This document shows positions 30,190 through 38,453 of a DNA stretch of 64,000 nt, piece after piece; position 1 is the first letter of the stretch, and every line of letters begins with the position of its first letter. The stretch is from Acidobacteriota bacterium. GTDB lineage: Bacteria > Acidobacteriota > Holophagae > Holophagales > Holophagaceae. Under the pieces are notes generated by a model that saw only the letters and a list, made by a program, of their open reading frames with translations, was not told where the DNA came from and searched no databases. The DNA lies in NCBI GenBank assembly GCA_016192145.1, contig JACPUT010000005.1, positions 124,001 through 188,000 on the forward strand, given 5' to 3'. Made by a program: the position numbers and the translations under genes.

Positions 30190-31325
30190 GCCATGGCCTG
30201 CCTCGCCCTGAGCCGCGCCTGGTTCCATTCGAGGCGGGCTTCCTGGATATCCGCCATGAGCTGGGAGCGCTGGGTGCGCCACTCCGCCCGGACGGCCCGC
30301 CAGGCTTCGGCCTTGGCGTGGCCCTTGGCCTTCCAGGCGTTCCGGGTCTCATGCCAGGCGTCCAATTGGGTCTGGAGGGCGGCCAGGGCCTGATCCACCC
30401 GCCAGTGAGCGGCCTCCAGGGCGTGGCGAAGGTGGTGGGCGTCCTCCGCCAGCTTGCCCGCGAGACGCTTGGCTTCCATGGCCACCTTGGCCCGCTGGAT
30501 GGTGGTGGAGGGAACGCGGCGGAGCCCCCACGTGAGGCCCATCCAGGAACTGGCTGCGATGATCCACTTGGCGGGGTCGAACTGGTACCAGCGGGGCCCG
30601 TTGCGATAGTCCCACTGCCACATGTGGTGGTAGTTGTGATACCCCTCGCCGAAGGTGAGGGGGGCCAGCAGGGCGTTGTCCCGGGCGCTGTTCGCATCCG
30701 TGTAGGGCTGGGTACCGAACCAGTGGGCGGCGGAGTTGATGAGGAAGGTGCTGTGGTGCGTCAGCACGATGCGCGACAGCAGTCCGATGATGAGCTGGCC
30801 GCCGACGTTGTGCGTGGCCCAGCCCACGGTGAGGGGCAGCAGGAGCGCCACCACCGCGCCGATGAAGAAACGATATCGGTGCTGCCAGCGGATGAGGGCG
30901 TCCTGTTCCAGATCCGCCACGCCATCCAAGGGGCGATCGCCGCCCTCCATCACCCATAGCCAATGGGCGTACCAGAAGCCCCGCTTCACGGGATAGGGAT
31001 CCTTCTCGACGTCATCCACGAAGCGGTGGTGGTGGCGGTGGTCGCTGCTCCAGGCGATGGCGGAGTTCTGGAAGGCCGCCGCCCCGAAGAGCAGGAGCAC
31101 GAGCCGCATGGGCCAGGCCGCATGGTAGGTCCGGTGGCTGAACAGCCGGTGGTAGCCCACCGTGATCGCCAGGCCCGTGGCGATGTACAGAACCAGGAAC
31201 ACCGCCACTTCGCTCCAGCGCAGGCCCTGGGTGGCCAGCTTCCAGGGCACGAGGACCAAGGCCATGCCCAGCGTCCCCAGGAGGAACAGGGTGTTGAGCC
31301 AGGAGCGGGGTGTGCGTTTATCCAT
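30186..31325 (-). CDS. Acyl-CoA/fatty acid desaturase
   Basis: His boxes HRLFSHRTYH, HRHHHRFVD, EGYHNYHHMWQWDYRNG. Confidence 0.92.
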   Translation of the reverse strand: MDKRTPRSWLNTLFLLGTLGMALVLVPWKLATQGLRWSEVAVFLVLYIATGLAITVGYHRLFSHRTYHAAWPMRLVLLLFGAAAFQNSAIAWSSDHRHHHRFVDDVEKDPYPVKRGFWYAHWLWVMEGGDRPLDGVADLEQDALIRWQHRYRFFIGAVVALLLPLTVGWATHNVGGQLIIGLLSRIVLTHHSTFLINSAAHWFGTQPYTDANSARDNALLAPLTFGEGYHNYHHMWQWDYRNGPRWYQFDPAKWIIAASSWMGLTWGLRRVPSTTIQRAKVAMEAKRLAGKLAEDAHHLRHALEAAHWRVDQALAALQTQLDAWHETRNAWKAKGHAKAEAWRAVRAEWRTQRSQLMADIQEARLEWNQARLRARQAMA

Positions 31326-31491
31326 GAATTCCCTCCGGCCGATGGGACCGTACTTCCACCATAGGCCTTTCGCACACTGCCGTTGGGACTTCCGTATCTC
31401 GCCGCGATCCCCCAGGTAACAGCTGCCCTGTAGATTCGGGTTCCCCCCATGAAACGGGAGATCGGTCCGGTTCGGGGACTATCATCGGCCC

Positions 31492-32481
31492 ATGCGATGG
31501 CGTCCCGGGTTGATCCTCCTGACCTTGACCGGTGGGTTGGTTCTGGGCCTTGGAGGCTTTGCCGGGGTGATCGGGCGGGAATACCGCCGGGACCCCATGC
31601 CCCTCCTCGATCTCCCATCGGGTCCCCTCCGCATGAAGGAGACCAGGGCCAGTCTGGAAAGGACGACTGACGGCGAGCTTCGGCACTTCGTGGAGCTGGA
31701 GATCGAGGGGGTGCCGGAGGGCCCGCTCCGGGCGGCGGTCAGCCTCCCGGAGCATCGCACGGGCCGCTTGCCCGTGGTGATCATCCTCGGCGGATTGGAA
31801 GTGGGGCGGGAGAGCCTGCGGTATGTGGAGAACCACGGCCCCAACGCCCTGGTGGCCTTCGAATACCCGCGACCGACCCAGGATCTCTATGAAGGCCGCC
31901 CCCTCTTCAAACTCGGCCGGATCCGCCGCGCGGCGCTGGCGGTTCCCGCGCAGATCCGCGCCCTCCAGGCCTGGATCCGCACCCAGCCGTGGGCTGACCC
32001 GGATCGCGTGAGCCTGCTGGGCTACAGTTTCGGGGCCATGTTCGTGCCGGCCACCGCCCGGGTGGCCCAGCACCGCGGACCTCCCTTCCGCACCCTCGTG
32101 ATGGCCTACGGAGGGGCGGACCTGCCGGGCCTGCTGGCCGCGAACGCCTCCTTCCGGCCCGCCTGGCTTCGCCCCTCGGCGGCGCATGCGGTGGGTGCCG
32201 TCATCCGCCCCCTGGAGCCCGCCCTCCACCTCCCCCACCTGCAGGAAGAGACCCTCTTCCTCAGTGGCCTGAAGGACGAGCGGGTGCCCCTGCGCTATTC
32301 CCGCCTCATGCAAAGCCTGAAACCCCCTCCCAAGACCGTGCTTGATCTCGAAGAAGGCCACATGGACCCCTCCCGGCCGGATCTCAACCGCCGCATCGTG
32401 GGCGCCAGCCAGGCCTGGCTCGTCCAGAGGGGCGCCCTTGCCCCACCCGACACCCACGCCGGATCGGACAACCATGATTGA
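31492..32481 (+). CDS. Alpha/beta hydrolase
   Basis: VVIILGGLEVGRESLR, WADPDRVSLLGYSFGAMFV, LFLSGLKDERVPL. Confidence 0.8.
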   Translation: MRWRPGLILLTLTGGLVLGLGGFAGVIGREYRRDPMPLLDLPSGPLRMKETRASLERTTDGELRHFVELEIEGVPEGPLRAAVSLPEHRTGRLPVVIILGGLEVGRESLRYVENHGPNALVAFEYPRPTQDLYEGRPLFKLGRIRRAALAVPAQIRALQAWIRTQPWADPDRVSLLGYSFGAMFVPATARVAQHRGPPFRTLVMAYGGADLPGLLAANASFRPAWLRPSAAHAVGAVIRPLEPALHLPHLQEETLFLSGLKDERVPLRYSRLMQSLKPPPKTVLDLEEGHMDPSRPDLNRRIVGASQAWLVQRGALAPPDTHAGSDNHD

Positions 32482-33124
32482 GACCCACACCCTCAGCACC
32501 CCCACCGTGGGTCGCTACCTGGTAGCGCCCGCGTCCCCGCGCTCCAATGCCGCGCCGATGCTGGTGGGCTTCCATGGCTACGGGCAGAACGCCGAGATCC
32601 TGCTGGAGGAGCTGCGCCGCATCCCCGGCGCCGCGCGGTGGACCCTCGTCTCCGTGCAGGCCCTCCACCGCTTCTACAACACGAAGACCCAGGCCGTCGC
32701 CGGTTCGTGGATGACGAGCCTGGATCGGGAGCGGGCCATCGAGGACAACCTCGCCTACGTCTCCCGCGTGCTCGCCGAGTTGCGGGCCGAAAGGGGACAT
32801 GGCCGCCTCGTCTTCGCCGGGTTCTCCCAGGGGGCCGCCATGGCCTGGCGCGCCGCCGCCCGCTTCCCCTGCAAAGGCCTCCTCGCCTTGGGCGGCGACC
32901 TGCCCCGGGATGTCGCCGAGTCCTCCCACCTCGCCCTTCCCCCCATGCTCCTGGGCCGCGGCGACCGGGACGGCTTCTATACGGCCGACCAGCTGGTGAA
33001 GGACCTGTCCCTCCTCCAAGCCCTCGGCTTCCGCCCCGAGTCCCTCACCTTCGAGGGCGGCCACGAGTGGGGGTCGGCGTTCCTGGAGGCCGCGGGGGAT
33101 TTCCTGGAGCGGGTGCGAGTCTAG
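32474..33124 (+). CDS. Phospholipase/carboxylesterase-type alpha/beta hydrolase
   Basis: LVGFHGYGQNAEILLEEL, LVFAGFSQGAAMAWRAAARFPCKGLLALGGDLP. Confidence 0.88.
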   Translation: MIETHTLSTPTVGRYLVAPASPRSNAAPMLVGFHGYGQNAEILLEELRRIPGAARWTLVSVQALHRFYNTKTQAVAGSWMTSLDRERAIEDNLAYVSRVLAELRAERGHGRLVFAGFSQGAAMAWRAAARFPCKGLLALGGDLPRDVAESSHLALPPMLLGRGDRDGFYTADQLVKDLSLLQALGFRPESLTFEGGHEWGSAFLEAAGDFLERVRV

Positions 33125-33292
33125 TGCACCGGCAGCCAAATAACACCACCCGCCGGGAGTTGCTGCCGGTGCACTTCCATGGGGGCATGGCCCCCTCTGG
33201 CGCAGAACAAAGCTGCGCTTGATTCTGCTGTCACCCCCTTGGGGGTACTGCCGTACCCCCAAACCCCCGCCACGTGTGGCGATTAAGGCCCT
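33124..33292. other. Chain of six short hairpins in a convergent intergenic region
   Basis: GTGCACCGGCAGC/GCTGCCGGTGCAC, GGGGGC-ATG-GCCCCC, GCGCAG-N7-CTGCGC, ACCCCC-TT-GGGGGT, GGGGGTAC-TGCC-GTACCCCC, GCCAC-GT-GTGGC. Confidence 0.75.
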
Positions 33293-33323
33293 CTAAAGGT
33301 GTCGTCAATTCGATGTCGCCCCA

Positions 33324-33674
33324 CTAGAAGAGTTCCCGCACCCGCTCCGGGGGCCGCGCCACCACGGCGCGCTCCCCGCGCACGACGATGGGCCGCTCCA
33401 TGAGGATGGGGTAGGCCCGCAGCGCCTCGAAGGCCTCCGCTTCGCTGAGCTCGCGTCCCGCGTAGTGTTCAACGAACACCGCCTCGCCCCGGCGCAGCAG
33501 CTCGCCCGCCTTCAGCCCCAGCTTCCGCAGCAGCTCCCGCAGTTCCTCCGCCGAGGGCGGCGTCTCCAGATAGTCCACCACCTCCGCCACCACCCCGGCT
33601 TCCGCCACGAGGGCGCAGGCCGAGCGGCTCTTCGAGCAGCGGGCGTTGTGGTAGATCCGGAGGGGAGTCGGCAT
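33324..33674 (-). CDS. arsC: ArsC-family arsenate reductase-like protein
   Basis: LRIYHNARCSKSRSACALVAEAG...DYLETPPSAEELRELLRKLG...RPIVVRGERAVVARPPERV. Confidence 0.9.
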   Translation of the reverse strand: MPTPLRIYHNARCSKSRSACALVAEAGVVAEVVDYLETPPSAEELRELLRKLGLKAGELLRRGEAVFVEHYAGRELSEAEAFEALRAYPILMERPIVVRGERAVVARPPERVRELF

Positions 33675-33863
33675 GCCCTGATTCTAAGCCCCTCCTGCCC
33701 TCCCCCACCGCCCGGCCGTGCCGCATCCAAGGGCCTGTAAAAAGCCGCCTTCCTCAAGAACCGGCCCGCCTCCGCGGGACAAGCGGTCCCCCGTCCGCCC
33801 CATCGGCGCTAGACTGGCCTGTTGACTGTCTTTGCGATCGTTCTCAGCCTCCAGGAGACCTCC

Positions 33864-36452
33864 ATGCTCGACACCTACCGCCAGCTCGCGGCCAAGCGCG
33901 CGGAACTCGGCATCCCCGCCCTGCCCCTCACGGCCGAGCAGACCTCGAGCCTCGTGGACCTCCTGATGGCGCCCCCCCAGGGCGAAGAGGCCTTCCTCGT
34001 GGAGCTGCTCACGCACCGCGTGCCCCCCGGCGTGGATGACGCCGCCAAGGTGAAGGCGGGCTTCCTGGCCAGCGTGGCCAAGGGCAAGGAGAGCTGCCCC
34101 CTCGTGAGCCGCGCCAAGGCCACGGAGCTGCTGGGCACCATGCTGGGCGGCTACAACGTGCAGCCCCTCATCGACCTGTTGGATGACGCCGAAGTCGCCG
34201 CCGTGGCTGCGGAAGCCCTGAAGAAGACCCTCCTGATGTTCGACGCCTTCCACGATGTGAAGGAGAAGGCGGACCGGGGCAACGCCATGGCCAAGGCCGT
34301 GATCCAGAGCTGGGCCGACGCCGAGTGGTTCACCTCCAAGCCCGAGGTACCTCGCGAAGCCACCGTCACCGTCCTCAAGGTGAGCGGCGAGACGAACACG
34401 GACGATCTCAGCCCCGCCCCCGACGCCTGGAGCCGCCCCGACATCCCCCTCCATGCCCTGGCCATGCTGAAGAACCCCCGGCCCGGCATCACCCCTGAAG
34501 AGCCCGGCGTGCGCGGCCCCATCGCCTTCATGGAAGGGTTGAAGGCGAAAGGCCACCCGGTAGCCTATGTCGGCGACGTGGTGGGCACCGGCTCCAGCCG
34601 CAAGAGCGCCACCAACTCCGTGCTGTGGTGGACGGGCGAGGACATCCCCTTCGTGCCCAACAAGCGCTTCGGCGGCTTCTGCCTCGGCACCAAGATCGCC
34701 CCCATCTTCTTCAACACCCAGGAGGATGCCGGCGCCCTGCCCATCGAGTGCGACGTGTCCCAGTTGGAGACGGGCGACGTCATCACCATCCACCCCTACG
34801 ACGGAAAGATCACCAAGAACGGCCAGACCGTCAGCACCTTCCAGCTGAAGTCCGAAGTGCTGCTGGATGAAGTGCGCGCAGGGGGCCGCATCCCCCTCAT
34901 CATCGGTCGCGCGTTGACCGCCAAGGCCCGCCAGTCCCTGGGCCTGCCCGCCTCCACCCTGTTCCGCCTGCCCAAGGATCCCGCCGCCTCCGCCAAGGGC
35001 TTCACCCTCGCCCAGAAGATGGTGGGTCGCGCCTGCGGTCTGCCCGAAGGCCAGGGCGTGCGCCCCGGCACCTACTGCGAGCCCCACATGACCAGTGTGG
35101 GCAGCCAGGACACCACGGGCCCCATGACCCGCGACGAACTGAAGGATCTGGCCTGCCTCGGCTTCAGCGCCGACCTCACCATGCAGTCCTTCTGCCACAC
35201 GGCCCCCTACCCCAAGCCCGTGGACGTCATCACGCACCGCGACCTGCCCCACTTCATGAGCGACCGCGGCGGGGTGTCCCTGCGCGTGGGCGACGGCGTC
35301 ATCCACTCCTGGCTGAACCGCATGCTCCTGCCCGACACCGTGGGCACCGGGGGCGATAGCCACACCCGCTTCCCCATCGGCATCTCCTTCCCCGCCGGTT
35401 CCGGCCTCGTGGCCTTCGCCGCCGCCACGGGCGTGATGCCCCTGGACATGCCCGAGAGCGTCCTCGTGCGCTTCAAGGGCACGATGCAGCCCGGGATCAC
35501 CCTGCGCGACCTCGTGAACGCCATCCCCTACGCCGCCATCCAGCGCGGCCTCCTCACCGTGGAGAAGAAGGGCAAGAAGAACGTCTTCTCCGGCCGCATC
35601 CTGGAAATCGAAGGACTCCCCGACCTCAAGATCGAGCAGGCCTTCGAGCTCACGGACGCCAGCGCCGAACGCAGCGCCGCCGGCTGCACCGTGCGCCTGA
35701 ACCAGGAGCCCATCCTCGAGTACATGCGTTCCAACATCACCCTGCTGAAGTGGATGATCGCGGAAGGTTATGAAGACAAGCGCACCCTCGCCCGCCGCAT
35801 CAAGGCCATGGAAGCCTGGATGGCCAATCCCCAGCTGCTGGAAGCCGACAAGGACGCCGAGTACGCCGAGGTCATCGAGATCGACCTGGCCACCATCACC
35901 GAGCCCCTCGTCGCCTGCCCCAACGATCCCGACGACATCAAGCCGCTGTCGGCCGTCGAGGGCGCCAAGATCGACGAGGTCTTCATCGGCTCCTGCATGA
36001 CGAACATCGGCCACTTCCGCGCCGCCAGCCGCGTGCTCGAAGGCAAGTCGGACATCCCGACCCGCCTCTGGATCGCGCCGCCCACGATGATGGATCAGAA
36101 GATCCTCACGGAAGAGGGCTACTACGGCGTGCTGGGCCGCACCGGCGCCCGCATGGAGATGCCCGGCTGCTCGCTGTGCATGGGCAACCAGGCCCAGATC
36201 CGCAAGGGCTCCACGGCCATGAGCACCAGCACCCGCAACTTCCCCAACCGCCTCGGCGTCGATACCAACGTCTACCTCGGCTCCGCCGAACTGGCCGCCG
36301 TCTGCGCCCTCATGGGCCGAATCCCCACCGTGGCTGAGTACCAGGCCCAGGTGGCCGTCATCGCCACCAAGGCCGGGGATACGTACCGCTACATGAACTT
36401 CGATCAGATCCCGGCCTTCCGGGATGTGGCGGATGCCCTGGCGATGCCCTGA
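33864..36452 (+). CDS. acnB: Bifunctional aconitate hydratase 2
   Basis: 863 codons; [92 protein letters not shown]. Confidence 0.96.
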   Translation: MLDTYRQLAAKRAELGIPALPLTAEQTSSLVDLLMAPPQGEEAFLVELLTHRVPPGVDDAAKVKAGFLASVAKGKESCPLVSRAKATELLGTMLGGYNVQPLIDLLDDAEVAAVAAEALKKTLLMFDAFHDVKEKADRGNAMAKAVIQSWADAEWFTSKPEVPREATVTVLKVSGETNTDDLSPAPDAWSRPDIPLHALAMLKNPRPGITPEEPGVRGPIAFMEGLKAKGHPVAYVGDVVGTGSSRKSATNSVLWWTGEDIPFVPNKRFGGFCLGTKIAPIFFNTQEDAGALPIECDVSQLETGDVITIHPYDGKITKNGQTVSTFQLKSEVLLDEVRAGGRIPLIIGRALTAKARQSLGLPASTLFRLPKDPAASAKGFTLAQKMVGRACGLPEGQGVRPGTYCEPHMTSVGSQDTTGPMTRDELKDLACLGFSADLTMQSFCHTAPYPKPVDVITHRDLPHFMSDRGGVSLRVGDGVIHSWLNRMLLPDTVGTGGDSHTRFPIGISFPAGSGLVAFAAATGVMPLDMPESVLVRFKGTMQPGITLRDLVNAIPYAAIQRGLLTVEKKGKKNVFSGRILEIEGLPDLKIEQAFELTDASAERSAAGCTVRLNQEPILEYMRSNITLLKWMIAEGYEDKRTLARRIKAMEAWMANPQLLEADKDAEYAEVIEIDLATITEPLVACPNDPDDIKPLSAVEGAKIDEVFIGSCMTNIGHFRAASRVLEGKSDIPTRLWIAPPTMMDQKILTEEGYYGVLGRTGARMEMPGCSLCMGNQAQIRKGSTAMSTSTRNFPNRLGVDTNVYLGSAELAAVCALMGRIPTVAEYQAQVAVIATKAGDTYRYMNFDQIPAFRDVADALAMP

Positions 36453-36763
36453 GTCGAGAAATCAACGCGCTTCAGCGCGACCTCGCGGACCAACGACCCA
36501 TCACGCCCACGAAGCATCCCCCACGCGACCATAAGGTTTCGGGGCGCTGGAAGGGTGAATGGCCTGGCCCTTCTATCCGTTGACCTCTTGAGCATGTTCC
36601 TGCATCCGCTCCCCGTGGATGGCGAGGGCCTCGTCGGGGGTGCCCTGGAATCCATGTTGGACCAGGAAGGGGTGGATCTGCTCAACCTCACTCCCCTCCG
36701 TTTGCACCAGGGGCTTCCCCGATGGACATCCATCTTCGGGGTGGGTCGTGGTGGAAAGAACGT

Positions 36764-36860
36764 ACAAGGCGCCAAGGACACCAAGAGAAGCAGGCATGCC
36801 GAGGGACCGTGAGGCATGGGTCCTGGACCTCTCGAAGGGCCTTGGTGCCTTGGTGGTTCA
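36764..36860. repeat. Pair of inverted CCAAGGC-type repeats
   Basis: ACAAGGCGCCAAGGACACCAAG (36764-36785) and CCTTGGTGCCTTGGTGGTTCA (36840-36860), imperfect inverted. Confidence 0.5.
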
Positions 36861-37001
36861 AGAACCGACATTCACGCCGCGTGATGCCCTTGGGGCATGG
36901 AGCCGTTTCTCCGTGCCCTCCGCATCCCTTCCTTTCGCATGGAGGATAGGAAGACCTTCCCTGCGGGCCTTCTCGAATCCTTCCTCAGGGTCCTTGGGGC
37001 G

Positions 37002-38453
37002 TCACCCTGGCTCCAACGCCTGCCGCAGGCGCCGGGCGATGTCGGCGAGTTCCTCCTCCCGATGGGCGGCGAAGCCCAGGCGCAGGTTCGGCAGGTCCGA
37101 GCCGTCGAAGGCGAAGCGGCGCCCGGGATGGAAGGCCACGCCCAGGCGGCGGGCGGCCTCGGCCCAGGCTCCCACGGGGATGTCGGGGCGCACGCCAAGC
37201 CAGTAGGCCATGCCGCCGGCCGGGGGCCGCACGTGGAGGACGTCGCCCAGTTCCGCCCGAAGGGCCGCGCCCAGCGCATCCCGCCGGACCAGGCAGGCGG
37301 CCTGGAGGCGGTGGGTGTGGCGCTGGAGCTCGCCATCCTCCAGGAGTTCCGCCAGGGCCCGCTGGAGGACGGGATCGCCGGGGGCCTCGAGGGTGCGGTG
37401 CCACGCCGCCAGGTGGGCCACCAGGGGCGGGGGGGCGTGCAGGTAGGCCAGGGGCAGGTTGGGGAAGAGGAGCTTGGCGAAAGCGCCGAGGTAGATCACC
37501 TGGCCGCCCTCGTCCTCCGCCGCCAAGGGGAGGGGCGCCACCCCTTCGTACTGAAAGCCCGCGTCCAGTTCCACTTCGAGGATGGCGAAGCGGTGGGCCT
37601 GCGCGAGTTCCAGGATGCGGCGGCGGCGGGCGGAAATCAGGGGCACCCCCGTGGGGTACTGCCGATGGGGCGTAAGCAGAACCGCCCGCAGGGGGCCTTC
37701 CGAGAGCAGGGCCTCCAGGGCCTCGACGCGAACGCCGCCTTCATCCACGGGCAGGGGGGCCAGTTGCAGGCCCGCGGCCCGGAGCAGGTCCCAGTGGGCG
37801 GGATGGCCCAGGGCCTCCACGGCCACCCGTCCGCCCGCCCCCACCACGGCCTGGGCCAGGAGGTTCAAGAGGGGCTGGACGCCCCCGCCCACCACGAGGG
37901 TGTCCGCCCCCGCCCGAAGCCCCCGGGTGAGGGCTAGGGTGCGGCCCAGGGCCTCCCGCAGGCGGGGATGGCCCAGGGGATCCGGCACCAGGAGGGGGGT
38001 GGTGTCCTTGGCCGCCAAGGCCCGGCGGTAGGCCCGGGCCAGGGCCGCCATGGGCAGGAGGCGCGGATCGGCGTGCCCCGTCTCGCACCACCACGTGGCC
38101 GCCTGAGCCGGGGCCGCCTCGGATCGGGGGGGCGTCGGCAGGGCGAAGCCCAGGCGGTCGCTGGCCCCTGCGGGCGGCACCACGGCAGGGCTTTCGGGGA
38201 GGACGGCTTCCACGTAGGTCCCGCCCCCGGGTCGGGTGCAGACCCACCCCTCGGCCCTCAGCTCTTGATAAGCGGCCAGCACCGTGTTGCGGTGAACGCC
38301 CAGGCGCTCGGAGAGGGCCCGGGTGCCCGGCAGGGCCTCGCCCCCGCGCAATCGCCCCTCCCGAATGGCCGCCTTGATGCCTTCCACGATCTGCAGGAAC
38401 AGGGGCGTGGGGGCCGCGGGATCCACGGGCAGCAGGAGGTCCCGCGGACGCAT
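37002..38453 (-). CDS. MocR/PdxR-like GntR-HTH fused to PLP aminotransferase domain
   Basis: LFLQIVEGIKAAIREGRLRGGEALPGTRALSERLGVHRNTVLAAYQELRAEGW plus fold-type I aminotransferase C-terminus. Confidence 0.92.
   Translation of the reverse strand: MRPRDLLLPVDPAAPTPLFLQIVEGIKAAIREGRLRGGEALPGTRALSERLGVHRNTVLAAYQELRAEGWVCTRPGGGTYVEAVLPESPAVVPPAGASDRLGFALPTPPRSEAAPAQAATWWCETGHADPRLLPMAALARAYRRALAAKDTTPLLVPDPLGHPRLREALGRTLALTRGLRAGADTLVVGGGVQPLLNLLAQAVVGAGGRVAVEALGHPAHWDLLRAAGLQLAPLPVDEGGVRVEALEALLSEGPLRAVLLTPHRQYPTGVPLISARRRRILELAQAHRFAILEVELDAGFQYEGVAPLPLAAEDEGGQVIYLGAFAKLLFPNLPLAYLHAPPPLVAHLAAWHRTLEAPGDPVLQRALAELLEDGELQRHTHRLQAACLVRRDALGAALRAELGDVLHVRPPAGGMAYWLGVRPDIPVGAWAEAARRLGVAFHPGRRFAFDGSDLPNLRLGFAAHREEELADIARRLRQALEPG

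Noticed and set aside
33684-36014. 776-aa minus-strand ORF
   Set aside because: Fully antisense to acnB; Gly/His/Asp/Val-rich low-complexity translation typical of high-GC antisense frames.
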